From NCBI RefSeq assembly GCF_000745425.1, contig NZ_JQJH01000003.1, positions 186,001-250,000 on the forward strand: a stretch of 64,000 nt of DNA, written 5' to 3'. Each line of letters opens with the position of its first letter. Positions within the stretch are counted from its first letter, which is position 1. Of the stretch, positions 45,985 through 54,642 are shown in pieces. The stretch is from Beijerinckia mobilis (GTDB lineage: Bacteria > Pseudomonadota > Alphaproteobacteria > Rhizobiales > Beijerinckiaceae). A program made the translations under genes and the position numbers. The notes beneath the pieces were generated by a model. That model saw only the letters and a list, made by a program, of their open reading frames with translations. It did not search any database and was not told where the DNA came from.

Positions 45985-48066
45985 GTGACCGTTTCGCTGA
46001 TCCCTGAGGAGGATGTCGAGACACGCCGGCAAGGCTTTCAGGCGCTTTCGCCGCGGCCCTGGCTGCGTGTCGAGGCGGGGCGGGCATTGGCTGGTGGCCG
46101 TTTCGTGGAAATCATCTACTCCGCATCCTTTTGGGATATCCCGGTGCGGCCAGTTTTCCGGTTTTGCCTGCAGGATGGATTGCGAGAGACCTCTCGGGAA
46201 GAAGCTTTCATCGATCGGCTCGCGCCTGGTCCGGTGGCGGGCAAAGGACTCTGGCGTGGATTTGTGCCTGAAAACTGCGATGGCTTGCTGATCAGTCCGA
46301 CCAACCGGCCTGGGCCTTTCGATTTCAGAATCCTCTCGATCCGGGCGATTTCTCTGCCGGAGATGTTTCGCGGCGCATGGACCCGTGACCCGAGACGGGC
46401 TGGCACCGCTCTTCTGCGTCAGCTTATCGGACAAAGGCAAAAGGCTACGGCCGTGCTGGAGGGATCTTCTGTTCTCCCTCTCGCGCAGTCACGATCCTGG
46501 CTTGCAGAGCGGGTGCGTCCTTTTGAGGTGGGCGGTCTCGATCATCCACGTTTCGACTGGAACAACGGCCTTACGATCCACATCGTCCTGTCTCCGGGCA
46601 AGGGGAATAAAGCGACGCTTGCAACGAGCATCGAGGCGCTGCGGAAACAGATCTATCCCCTCTGGACCCTGACGCTCCTGTTCCCGGATGGAGAGGATAG
46701 CGGACCTCTCCCGGCAAGCGAGGATCCGCGGATCAATGTTCTGGCTCGGTGCCTCTTGCCGGATTTGTTTGCGACGCTGCCCGCTGCCGATCTGGTGATT
46801 GAAATGGAGGCGGGTGATGAATGGATGGACCATGGCCTTGCCTGCTTCACCGAAGCGGCGATCCGTCATCCGGAGGTAAAGCTGTTTTACGGCGATGAAG
46901 AAAACGAGTCTGGCCATGTTTTATTGAAGCCCGGCTGGAGCCCCCATTTCTTCGCCAATGGGCCGTTTCTCGGCCGAGCTTTTGCCACCCGTGTCGAGTC
47001 ATTGCGTCAATCTCTGCAAAAAGATGAAGGAAAAGATCGCGAATTACCGGCAGGGTCGCCGTTTGGAAGGGATTGGCTTCACGCCTTGTCCGGGGCCGAG
47101 ATCTTACCGTTGCATCGTATCCTGCTGCGGCGAAACGATGAAGGTTTCCCGGAGGAAGCGGTGCGGTTGAAGGAGGGCGAGAAAGTGCTCGCGGGCCGTC
47201 CAGCCATCGTGCTGCCTCAAGAGAACGGTCTTGCGGACGAGCTGGAGGAGCGTGAGACCAATCCTTCGGTAATGATCATTCTGCCCGTGCGCGACGGAGC
47301 GGAAAAGCTAAGCCGAAGTATCGCCAGCATCTATGAACACACGGCTTTCGACAATTATTCCATTCTGATTGTCGATGATGAAAGCGTCGAGGACGATACG
47401 AAGCATCTGTTTGAATTGGTGCGCAAGGACCGGCTCATCTCGATCCTGCACAATCCGGGCGGCGTCGGCATTGCCGCGCTGTGCAATGCAGCTGCTGCGC
47501 GGCGGCGTGCCGATATGATCGTCTTTCTCGACAATGGCGCCGAAATTTTAGATTCGGACTGGCTCGACCGTCTGCTGGCCCTCGCTATCCAGCCCGATAT
47601 TGGTGCCATCGGCGTGCGGCTGCTGACTCCGTCGGGTGCGGTTCTGCCTTCCTCTTTTATCCTGGGTGCGTCTCCTGGCCAGGTTGAGGTTGCCGGCACA
47701 ACGTGTGCGGACGATGTCCCGGAAAACCGCCTATGGCAGGCGCGGGCGCGGCGGCTGCACGAGGCTGCGGCGGTCGGCGGCGGTTGCTTCGCCGTGGCGC
47801 GGCGCAAATTCATGCTGACAGGTGGTTTTGCCCCTGCGCCCGTGCTTCCACCTAACCTCCGTGAAAGTGATCTTTGCCTGCGCCTGGCGGCGAAGGGATA
47901 TCGAGCGATTCTCGATCCGTCGATCCGGTTGCAACTCGATGCGCCGCGCGCTTCTTCAGGTTCAGCCGGAGAGGAATGGTTTGCGCGGCAATGGTTCGAT
48001 GTTTGGCGCGATGATCCCTGCTTTCATCCGGGCCTGGTGCTCGATGGCGCTCTTGCGCTCGGATGA
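45985..48066 (+). CDS. Tandem GT2-type glycosyltransferase with two degenerate GT-A domains
   Basis: A 693-residue protein. The first GT-A-like part (about 190-340) retains LVIEMEAGDEWMDHGL and LFYGDEEN in positions where active relatives have DxDD and YSDED-type motifs. The second (about 425-620) reads VMIILPVRDGAEKLSRSI, ILIVDDESVEDDT, NPGGVGIAALCNAA and VFLDNGAEIL, where functional enzymes usually have NND/DxD. The acidic metal-binding motifs are therefore altered, mostly in the second domain. It probably acts in surface glycan assembly, but activity is uncertain. Start GTG with GGGGAGG five bases upstream. It stands alone. Confidence 0.75.
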   Translation: MTVSLIPEEDVETRRQGFQALSPRPWLRVEAGRALAGGRFVEIIYSASFWDIPVRPVFRFCLQDGLRETSREEAFIDRLAPGPVAGKGLWRGFVPENCDGLLISPTNRPGPFDFRILSIRAISLPEMFRGAWTRDPRRAGTALLRQLIGQRQKATAVLEGSSVLPLAQSRSWLAERVRPFEVGGLDHPRFDWNNGLTIHIVLSPGKGNKATLATSIEALRKQIYPLWTLTLLFPDGEDSGPLPASEDPRINVLARCLLPDLFATLPAADLVIEMEAGDEWMDHGLACFTEAAIRHPEVKLFYGDEENESGHVLLKPGWSPHFFANGPFLGRAFATRVESLRQSLQKDEGKDRELPAGSPFGRDWLHALSGAEILPLHRILLRRNDEGFPEEAVRLKEGEKVLAGRPAIVLPQENGLADELEERETNPSVMIILPVRDGAEKLSRSIASIYEHTAFDNYSILIVDDESVEDDTKHLFELVRKDRLISILHNPGGVGIAALCNAAAARRRADMIVFLDNGAEILDSDWLDRLLALAIQPDIGAIGVRLLTPSGAVLPSSFILGASPGQVEVAGTTCADDVPENRLWQARARRLHEAAAVGGGCFAVARRKFMLTGGFAPAPVLPPNLRESDLCLRLAAKGYRAILDPSIRLQLDAPRASSGSAGEEWFARQWFDVWRDDPCFHPGLVLDGALALG

Positions 48067-48080
48067 AGCAGAGAATGGAT

Positions 48081-48107
48081 TTCCGGTCTGTCGGGATCTG
48101 ACCGGAA
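48081..48107. terminator. Hairpin between convergent genes, possible bidirectional terminator
   Basis: TTCCGGTC (48081-48088) and GACCGGAA (48100-48107) are exact complements 14 bases after the glycosyltransferase stop and 11 bases beyond the convergent hupE/ureJ stop. There is no T-run, so termination is a guess. Confidence 0.4.
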
Positions 48108-48118
48108 GAACCGGGTGC

Positions 48119-48718
48119 TCAAAAAGCTCCGATTAAAAACGTCATTCCAGCGAGCCCCATGGCCGCACCGGCGGCCTGCCGAATGCGAAGACCGGACGGC
48201 CCGCCAATAGCGCCGAGCGCAAGGCCGAACAGAATGCCGATGGCATGCAAGAGCGCGGTTGCCGCAAGGAAAGCCAAGCCATAGGCGAAGCCGGAAGCTG
48301 TCTCGGGCATTTCCACTCCATGCGCATAGCCGTGGAACAGCGCGAAAAAGCCGATCAGGCCCATGGCCGCGCCTAGGGACAGCCGGGCATGAGTGGCGAT
48401 CACCAAACCGAGGGTTACAACAGAAAGCGCGATGGCGATTTCGACAAAAGGCTCAGGAATATGTTCCATGGCGAGCGCGCCGCCGACTGCCATCATGGTC
48501 AGGAAGCTCGCAGGCACCAGCCACAGCGCGCGTCCCCCGAGCATTGCCGCGATCATCCCGACCGACACCATTGCCAAAAGGTGATCGAGGCTCATGAATG
48601 GATGCAGAAAGCCGGTGACGGCATCGAAACCATGGTCGTGTGTCAGGCCGGTGCCGATATGCGCGAGGGCCAGAGAAGGGGACAGGATAAGCCCTGTGGT
48701 GGTGAGGAGTTTCTTCAT
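48119..48718 (-). CDS. HupE/UreJ family membrane protein (probable nickel/cobalt importer)
   Basis: A 199-residue protein with a signal-like first helix and about six further helices. The characteristic stretch FDAVTGFLHPFMSLDHLLAMVSVG (quoted only as its key residues His, Pro, Asp, His) and the later FFALFHGYAHGVEMP and ALLHAIGILFGL supply the conserved His and Asp residues thought to bind nickel. In related organisms this family is encoded with hydrogenase or urease genes; neither is present here. The start is the ATG at 48718, behind AGGAACG; the frame is open to 48793. Confidence 0.88.
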   Translation of the reverse strand: MKKLLTTTGLILSPSLALAHIGTGLTHDHGFDAVTGFLHPFMSLDHLLAMVSVGMIAAMLGGRALWLVPASFLTMMAVGGALAMEHIPEPFVEIAIALSVVTLGLVIATHARLSLGAAMGLIGFFALFHGYAHGVEMPETASGFAYGLAFLAATALLHAIGILFGLALGAIGGPSGLRIRQAAGAAMGLAGMTFLIGAF

Positions 48719-48880
48719 GATCGTTCCTGGAGAGACGAAACAGGTCCGACAGACTTGATAAAGCGGATGGCCAGACTTTTGCGACCATCGCAAAGGGCAG
48801 GGATGGTTTCAAGTGACCGGATGGCTGCCTTGCGGTAAAAAGTTCGCTTCGGCCGGCAAGCCGGCCATCGGAAAAGGAGT

Positions 48881-49348
48881 ATGGGCGTGGCGGGCGAGGA
48901 AGAGCGGTCGATTGTGGTCGAGGGGATGCTGATCCAGCGCCCGGAATTGGTCTGGAGGGTGCTGACGGAGTCGGATTTGATCGGACGCTGGTTTATGCCC
49001 AATGATTTCGAGCCCGAGGTCGGCCATGAATATACGTTTCGCAGCGGTCCTGTCGGCGATTGGGATGGGTTGTCCGGCGGCGAAGTGCTCGAAGCCGAAC
49101 CCTATTGGCGGCTGCGCTATTCCTGGCGCGGCGGCTCGCATGAATTGCCGGGATTCGGCCGCTATATCGATACGATATTGACCTGGACGCTTTCGCCTTT
49201 GCCCAACGGGACCCATGTAAGGTTGGAACATTCCGGCTTCACGGAGGATTCCGCACCGGTCTTCGAGATCATGAACAGCGAGAACGGGTGGCAGGCCGTC
49301 ATCAACCGTTTCGCCAAAGTGGTGAATGAGGTCGCGGAGGACGAGTAA
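48881..49348 (+). CDS. SRPBCC (AHSA1/START-like) domain protein
   Basis: A 155-residue protein with the AHSA1 layout: ERSIVVEGMLIQRPELVWRVLTESDLIGRWFMPNDFEPEVGHEYTF at the start of the fold (landmark positions near 8-50), LTWTLSPLPNGTHVRLEHSGF and a long C-terminal helix (NGWQAVINRFAKVV). These proteins form a deep hydrophobic cavity; the ligand here is unknown. It precedes a GT-A-like gene by 11 bases on the same strand. The ATG at 48881 follows GGAAAAGGAG. Confidence 0.85.
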   Translation: MGVAGEEERSIVVEGMLIQRPELVWRVLTESDLIGRWFMPNDFEPEVGHEYTFRSGPVGDWDGLSGGEVLEAEPYWRLRYSWRGGSHELPGFGRYIDTILTWTLSPLPNGTHVRLEHSGFTEDSAPVFEIMNSENGWQAVINRFAKVVNEVAEDE

Positions 49349-49359
49349 CGGGTTTTGTC

Positions 49360-49896
49360 ATGAGCCTCTCTGCGATCGTTTTTTGCGGTGATGACCAGCG
49401 GCGCGGCGGGCGCGAGTTCGATCTTGCGCGCGCCATGGTGGCCTCATTGTCGATGCTCGTGCCGTTGCATATCGAAGGCATTGTGCGCGACATCGTCATC
49501 GTAGGCCCTGAAGGGCTGGAGCTCCCGCTCGTCGCCGAACATGCTGGTTGTGATTGCGTAGAGGCGGCGAGCGAGGCCGCCGGTCTCCATCCTGCCGCGG
49601 AGTTGACGCACGAACCGGATCTCCTGCTTCTCAAGGCGGGCCATGGCCTCGAACCGCTCCTCGTGGAAGAATGCAGACATCGGATGGCCGATCCGGATGG
49701 CTGGCGCAAAATCATGCAGCTTACACGATCGCCGGAAAACTGGCGTGAGCGTTACATCAGCGCGGCCTGCGTCGGCCTGATCCTGCCGGGCGCGCGTAAG
49801 GTTCTCAGTCCTGGGGATAGTTTCTCGACGATTACGCGGCGGCATCGCGGCGAAACGCGGCTGCCGCCGCTCGCCAACAGGATCGCGTTTTTTTGA
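49360..49896 (+). CDS. GT-A-like (glycosyltransferase family 2-like) protein, degenerate
   Basis: A 178-residue protein. The order SLSMLVPLHIEGIVRDIVIVGPEG, VAEHAGCDCVEAASEAAG and PDLLLLKAGHGLEP follows a small GT2-like family in Rhizobiales, with IVGPEG where GT2 enzymes have VDxGSxD, and LLLLKAGH where the DxD motif would be. Metal and nucleotide residues are thus absent, so catalytic activity is doubtful. It is 11 bases downstream of the SRPBCC gene and probably cotranscribed. Function unknown. Confidence 0.6.
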   Translation: MSLSAIVFCGDDQRRGGREFDLARAMVASLSMLVPLHIEGIVRDIVIVGPEGLELPLVAEHAGCDCVEAASEAAGLHPAAELTHEPDLLLLKAGHGLEPLLVEECRHRMADPDGWRKIMQLTRSPENWRERYISAACVGLILPGARKVLSPGDSFSTITRRHRGETRLPPLANRIAFF

Positions 49897-49982
49897 CAAT
49901 GACAGGTATCAATAGACAGACACTCACATCGGCCTTGGATGGAGCGGGCCGATGCGCAGCTTTATGACACACTTCGCGAATA

Positions 49983-50861
49983 TCATTGCGCGAATGTATT
50001 GCACGCAGAGACTTGTCCCGCACGGAGGCCGGTATTCAGCCATTGCGTGCGCTGCGTCGAGGATCCATGCGTGAAGGAATCCGGCACGGCATAGCCGCGT
50101 GAGGATTCCTGGAGACGATCGTCGCCGATCGCCTGCGCTGTTTTGATCGCTTCCTGAATATCGCCTGGCTGCAGGGTCTGCCATTTGCGATTGGCATTGG
50201 CCGCCCAGACGCCTGCGAGGCAATCCGCCATGAGCTCGAGCCGGACCGAGAGCGCATTCGCCTGCGCCTTGCTCCCGGCGCGTTGCTGCGCCGCCTGTAC
50301 CTTCGGCAGAATGCCGAGCAGGTTTTGCACATGGTGGCCGATTTCATGCGCGATGACATAGGCATAGGCAAAATCGCCGCCGCCACCGAGTCGCTTTTGC
50401 ATGTCGCGGAAAAAGGATGTGTCGAGATAGACTTTCTGATCGTTGGGGCAATAGAAGGGCCCCATGGCGGCCTGCGCGCCGCCGCAGCCTGAACGCGTCG
50501 AGCCGCTGTAGAGGACGAGCTTCGGCCTTGTATAGGCAATGCCTTGCTGCTGCGGCAGAATGTCGGACCAGACATCCTCGGTCTGGGCGAGAACGGCGGC
50601 CACGAACTGGCCCATCTGGTCGTCCGGCGCGCCGGTTTTCGGCGGGCTCGCCGATTGCGTATATTGATGGCGCGCGCTGTTTACCATTTCCGCGCCGCCG
50701 ATCAGAAGCCGAGGGTCGATCCCCAGCGCCCAGCCGAGAAGGCCAAGTACGATGATGGCGCCAAGACCGAGCTGGCCGCCGCCAAAACCGCCGCCGCCCG
50801 TCGGCCCTTCCGCTCGGCGGTCCTCGACATTATCCGAGCGCCGAAAGCTTTCCCATTCCAT
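49983..50861 (-). CDS. ypfJ: Neutral zinc metallopeptidase-like protein (YpfJ family)
   Basis: A 292-residue single-pass membrane protein: a short N-terminal charged part and a glycine-rich segment, one helix (LGAIIVLGLLGWALG), then the metallopeptidase-like domain with HEIGHH (the zinc motif), 'RLELMADCLAGVWA' (with the third ligand, Glu) and FYCPNDQKVYLD. E. coli YpfJ is uncharacterised biochemically. The start at 50861 (MEWESFRRSDN) is the family start; the frame is open to 50879. It is unlinked to the neighbouring sulfur genes. Confidence 0.88.
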   Translation of the reverse strand: MEWESFRRSDNVEDRRAEGPTGGGGFGGGQLGLGAIIVLGLLGWALGIDPRLLIGGAEMVNSARHQYTQSASPPKTGAPDDQMGQFVAAVLAQTEDVWSDILPQQQGIAYTRPKLVLYSGSTRSGCGGAQAAMGPFYCPNDQKVYLDTSFFRDMQKRLGGGGDFAYAYVIAHEIGHHVQNLLGILPKVQAAQQRAGSKAQANALSVRLELMADCLAGVWAANANRKWQTLQPGDIQEAIKTAQAIGDDRLQESSRGYAVPDSFTHGSSTQRTQWLNTGLRAGQVSACNTFAQ

Positions 50862-50955
50862 CTGACTCTCCGGCCGCACACAGCAATCGCCATGCTTCTT
50901 CGCAAGGCATAGAAGGCCAGTTTATAGCGCGTTTTCCGATCGTGGTTTAAGGAAA

Positions 50956-50988
50956 AGTCCGGTCGCCGGTTATGAAGCCGGATGGACT
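50956..50988 (-). terminator. Candidate terminator after the cys operon
   Basis: Read leftwards, AGTCC (50988-50984) pairs with GGACT (50960-50956), with CCGG elements between, followed by TTTT. It starts four bases after the stop of the DUF934 gene. The stem is short, so confidence is modest. Confidence 0.4.
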
Positions 50989-50992
50989 CAGG

Positions 50993-51517
50993 TCACGGAG
51001 CCTTTCTTGCGCGGCGTGCCCAGGGGCGCGTGTCCACCGCTTCCTCGGCGCCCAGCGCCGGTTGATAGAAACGCGTGAGATCGGGCCTGCGGCCTTCGGC
51101 AAGAAGGGCAAGAGTTGATTCATCCTTGATATCGAAGGAATCGAAGCCGCAACGCGCTAACAGCTGCAGCTGATCGTAGAGAATATCGCCGGTGGCGCGT
51201 AATTCTCCTTTGTAACCATGGTAACTGCGCAATTCCCGCGCCATGGAATAGCCACGGCCATCGCTGAATTTCGGAAAGTCTATGGCAATCAACCCGAAAT
51301 GGGAGAGGTCCGGCACGAGATCCTCCACCGTGGCGGCGGGCTCGATCGTGATGCCATAGGCCAGATGGTTGGAGAGATTTTGCTTCTCCGTCTCCCAGCG
51401 TTTGCGGGAAAGGAGTACTTTGCCGGAGGCGGGCAGGGGCGCGTCGTCATCGACCTTCTGCCAATCGTCGTCCTGCAGGGAATCGTTCTTGAAAAGGCGC
51501 ATTTCAGGCATCTGCAC
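50993..51517 (-). CDS. DUF934 family protein of the sulfite/sulfate reduction cluster
   Basis: A 174-residue protein: LVPDLSHFGLIAIDFPKFSDGRGYSMARELR and LRATGDILYDQLQLLARCGFDSFDI are the DUF934 signature. The family is almost always encoded beside cysH and cysI in proteobacteria and is thought to help sulfite reduction, though its activity is unproven. It overlaps the end of cysH by 14 bases and is the last gene of the operon. The start could also be the ATG at 51502. Confidence 0.9.
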   Translation of the reverse strand: MQMPEMRLFKNDSLQDDDWQKVDDDAPLPASGKVLLSRKRWETEKQNLSNHLAYGITIEPAATVEDLVPDLSHFGLIAIDFPKFSDGRGYSMARELRSYHGYKGELRATGDILYDQLQLLARCGFDSFDIKDESTLALLAEGRRPDLTRFYQPALGAEEAVDTRPWARRARKAP

Positions 51518-52244
51518 GTGTATCGGATTTCTGGACGTGAATGCCGCATTCGACCTTGCCCTTGTCGCGCCAGCGGCCGGCGCGCGGATCCTCGCCCGGT
51601 TTTACCGGAGAGGTGCAGGGAATGCAGCCAATGGATGGATAGCCTTTGGCGACGAGCGGATGCGCCGGAAGATTCCATTCCTTGAGATAGGCGGTGAGCG
51701 CATCGGGTGTCCAGCCGGCGAGCGGGTTGACCTTCATGCGCGAGGTCCCTTCCTCCAGTTCGAAGAAGGATAATGCCGCGCGCGTCGCCGCCTGAAACCG
51801 CTTGCGTCCGGTAATCCAGGCATCAAAAGGCGCAAGGGCGTCGGCGAGCGGCAAAACCTTGCGAATCTCGCAGCAGCGGTCGGGATTGGTGGCCCAGAGA
51901 AAGCTTTCCGGATCTTCCGCCGCAAGCCTCTTCGGGTCAGGCCGGATATCACGGACATCCGTAAGGCCGAGTTGTGCCACGAGCCTGTCGCGATAATCGA
52001 GTGTTTCCGAAAACAGCACGCCCGTATCGATGAACAGCACGGGCAAAGCCGGGTCGATGCGCGAGACGAGATGGAGCAGGACGGCCGATTCGGCGCCGAA
52101 ACTGGAAACAAGAGCGACACGGCCCGGAAAGAGATCGCGGATCACGAGGCGCAGCAAAGCCAGAGGCTCCATGGCCGCGAAAGCCTCGGAAAGCCGTGCG
52201 GCCGTGGCCGGACTATTGAAAAGGGGTACGTCAAGCGCTTGCAT
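51504..52244 (-). CDS. cysH: Phospho-/adenylyl-sulfate (APS/PAPS) reductase
   Basis: Reduces activated sulfate to sulfite. The 246-residue protein has the PP-loop fold (VSSFGAESAVLLHL), and the cysteine set of [4Fe-4S] assimilatory APS reductases: Cys124-Cys125 (CCEIRK), Cys207 and Cys210 (GCIPC), plus the catalytic Cys233 in ECGIH. The cluster cysteines suggest APS rather than PAPS as substrate, as in most alphaproteobacteria. It overlaps cysI upstream by 14 bases and the DUF934 gene downstream by 14 bases. Confidence 0.95.
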   Translation of the reverse strand: MQALDVPLFNSPATAARLSEAFAAMEPLALLRLVIRDLFPGRVALVSSFGAESAVLLHLVSRIDPALPVLFIDTGVLFSETLDYRDRLVAQLGLTDVRDIRPDPKRLAAEDPESFLWATNPDRCCEIRKVLPLADALAPFDAWITGRKRFQAATRAALSFFELEEGTSRMKVNPLAGWTPDALTAYLKEWNLPAHPLVAKGYPSIGCIPCTSPVKPGEDPRAGRWRDKGKVECGIHVQKSDTRADA

Positions 52245-53889
52245 AGAGCGCCTCCTTGAACGGGGCGATTCCCACGCGCCGGAAGGCAGTGATGAAATCT
52301 TCTTCCTGCCCCTGTCGTAGCTTCAGATAAGTCTCGACGATGCGGTCGACCGCATCGACGATCTCTTCGGAGGAGAAGCTGCGGCCGGTGATTTCGCCGA
52401 TTGTGCACTCTTCATCCGCCGTGCCGCCGAGCGTGATCTGATAGGCTTCGACACCGCTCTTGTCGAGGCCGAGGATACCGATATGGCCGACATGGTGATG
52501 GCCGCAGGCATTGATGCAGCCGGAAATATTCACCGTCATATGGCCGATATCTTCCGCACGCTTCCCGGCGAAGCGCTCGGAAAGGCGTTGCGCCACTGGG
52601 ATCGAGCGCGCCGTCGCGAGCGCGCAATAATCGAGGCCGGGGCAGGCGATGATATCGGTGATGAGGCCGGTATTGCCGGTGGCGAGCCCCTGTTTCACCA
52701 GCGCGTCGAAAATAGCCGGAACGTCGTCGAGCGCGACATAGGGGAGAACAAGATTCTGCTCGTGGGCGACGCGGATTTCGCTGCGCGAATAGGTTTCCGC
52801 GAGATCGGCCACAGCCTCCATTTGCTCGGCGGTGGCATCTCCCGGAATGCCGCCTTCGGGTTTCAGAGAAATAGTCAGGATGCCGTAGCCCGGAATTTTA
52901 TGGGCGGCGAGATTATGCTCGATGAAGGAGCGGAAGGCCGGATCGGCCGCCTTGCGCGCGTCGAGCTTGGCGGAGGTGGCAGGACGCGGAGCGAGATCGG
53001 GCGTCGCGAAATAGGCGCGGATGCGCTCGATTTCTTCCGCCGGCAAATGCAGCGGATCGACGTCGCGATGTTTCGCGAAATCCTCCTCGACCTCGGCGCG
53101 GATGGCGTCGGCACCTTTTTCCCCGACCAGGATCTTGATGCGGGCCTTGTATTTATTATCGCGACGGCCTTCGAGATTGTAAATGCGCAGGATCGAATTG
53201 GTGTAGGAGAGCAGGTCCTCTCTCGGCAGGAAATCGCGGATCTTGTGGGCGATGAGCGGTGTGCGGCCGAGTCCGCCGCCGACATAGACGGCAAAGCCCA
53301 CCTCCCCCGCCTCGTTGCGGACGATCTGATAGCCGATGTCATGGACGCGCAAGGCGGCGCGATCATGCGCCGAGCCATTCACTGCGATCTTGAACTTGCG
53401 CGGCAGAAAGGAGAACTCCGGATGCAGGGAGGACCATTGCCGCAGGATTTCGCCATAGGGGCGCGGATCCTCGATTTCATCGGCGGCGACGCCGGAGAAA
53501 TGATCCGCCGTGACGTTGCGGATGCAATTGCCGGAGGTCTGTATCGCGTGCATCTCGACGCTTGCGAGCTCGGCTAGAATATCCGGGCAATCGGCGAGTG
53601 CGGGCCAGTTGAACTGAATGTTCTGCCGCGTCGTGAAATGCCCATAGCCCTTGTCGAAGCGCCGCGCGATGAAGGCGAGTTTGCGCAATTGCGTCGATGA
53701 CAATGTGCCATAGGGAATAGCGACGCGCAGCATATAGGCGTGCAATTGCAGATAGACGCCGTTCATCAGCCGCAACGGCTTGAACTGCTCTTCATCGATC
53801 GCGCCCGAAAGACGCCGGGCGACCTGATCGCGGAATTGCGCGACGCGATCGGCGACGAACTGAGCATCGAATTGGTCATATCTGTACAT
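52231..53889 (-). CDS. cysI: Sulfite (nitrite/sulfite) reductase hemoprotein
   Basis: Reduces sulfite to sulfide. The 552-residue protein has the two siroheme/[4Fe-4S] ligand motifs C-x5-C (CPGLDYC) and C-x3-C (GCINACGHHHVGH), and the ferrodoxin-like repeats of the nitrite/sulfite reductase family (ARRFDKGYGHFTTRQNIQF). No flavoprotein subunit (cysJ) is present, so ferredoxin is the likely donor, as is common in alphaproteobacteria. It overlaps cysH by 14 bases. The DUF2849 gene lies 177 bases upstream in the same direction. Confidence 0.95.
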   Translation of the reverse strand: MYRYDQFDAQFVADRVAQFRDQVARRLSGAIDEEQFKPLRLMNGVYLQLHAYMLRVAIPYGTLSSTQLRKLAFIARRFDKGYGHFTTRQNIQFNWPALADCPDILAELASVEMHAIQTSGNCIRNVTADHFSGVAADEIEDPRPYGEILRQWSSLHPEFSFLPRKFKIAVNGSAHDRAALRVHDIGYQIVRNEAGEVGFAVYVGGGLGRTPLIAHKIRDFLPREDLLSYTNSILRIYNLEGRRDNKYKARIKILVGEKGADAIRAEVEEDFAKHRDVDPLHLPAEEIERIRAYFATPDLAPRPATSAKLDARKAADPAFRSFIEHNLAAHKIPGYGILTISLKPEGGIPGDATAEQMEAVADLAETYSRSEIRVAHEQNLVLPYVALDDVPAIFDALVKQGLATGNTGLITDIIACPGLDYCALATARSIPVAQRLSERFAGKRAEDIGHMTVNISGCINACGHHHVGHIGILGLDKSGVEAYQITLGGTADEECTIGEITGRSFSSEEIVDAVDRIVETYLKLRQGQEEDFITAFRRVGIAPFKEALYASA

Positions 53890-54066
53890 GCGTTTCAGCC
53901 TGTGAAAGGGCGTTGTGCGGGAACCCCGCGCGATGTGGTCTCCGTGATTTGGCGCGGAAATTTCCCGGTACGGCCAAATCCGATTGTCTCTGGAGCGTTT
54001 CGACTATATCCGGAGACGCTTCTTTCAAAAAATCACTGCATTTTCAGAGCCATGGAACCGCGTCGT

Positions 54067-54363
54067 TCAGGAATGCGCGGCATAATCGATCGTCGGGCCT
54101 TTGGCCCTGATGGTATCGCGCAGTTTGACTGCCGCGACGCTTTGCGTCGCCGTGGTGACTTCGACGAGAAACGGATCGACGATCAGGTTCTTTTTCACAT
54201 CGCCGCGCGCCAGTTCGAGCGCCGATTTCGCCGCCTCCGCATCCGTGAAAATCGTGGCTTCGCCAATAGCCACGACCCAAGCGCCTTCCGTCGTGAAATA
54301 GACGACGAGACCATCCGATAGGCGATTGGCGGAAATGATCTGGGTGGCATTTCTAGCGGACAT
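54067..54363 (-). CDS. DUF2849 protein of the sulfur-reduction operon
   Basis: A 98-residue protein: QIISANRLSDGLVVYFTTEGAWV and ATIFTDAEAAKSALELARGDV. DUF2849 proteins are typically encoded just before cysI in alphaproteobacteria, sometimes after cysG; no cysG is present here. The function is unproven. It is the first gene of the leftward operon, divergent from cysT. Confidence 0.85.
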   Translation of the reverse strand: MSARNATQIISANRLSDGLVVYFTTEGAWVVAIGEATIFTDAEAAKSALELARGDVKKNLIVDPFLVEVTTATQSVAAVKLRDTIRAKGPTIDYAAHS

Positions 54364-54642
54364 GGACGGAACGATCTCGTTAGCAGGCGGGGCGATTACA
54401 CCCCCTATAGACTATTTAACGGCAATTGGCGAGAATTAAGAATAAATCCTTTTTTTAGATGTAAATTACAGGCAGGCCGCTTGCATTATTAGGATAATCC
54501 TATAAGGTATGTAGAAATTATGACGTTGAGGGTCTTCGTATCACCTTGAATCGGTCCGCGATTGGAGGCTGTAGAACATCTTCATGTGTTTTCCTAATCG
54601 AAGCGTCCTGGAAACTTCTGGACGCTCTTTCGGAGAGCCGCC
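54364..54642. promoter_or_regulatory. Divergent promoter region between the two cys operons
   Basis: About 280 AT-rich bases serving the leftward DUF2849-cysI-cysH-DUF934 and rightward cysT-cysW-cysA operons. It contains a perfect palindrome TAGGAT-A-ATCCTA (54490-54502), followed by CTATAAGGTAT, which could be a binding site for a sulfur regulator. No regulator gene is nearby. Confidence 0.55.

Noticed and set aside
45577-46440. A 287-codon leftward frame overlapping the glycosyltransferase start
   Set aside because: It is antisense to a gene with a strong ribosome site and GT motifs, and is rich in Arg/Pro/Cys typical of shadow frames.
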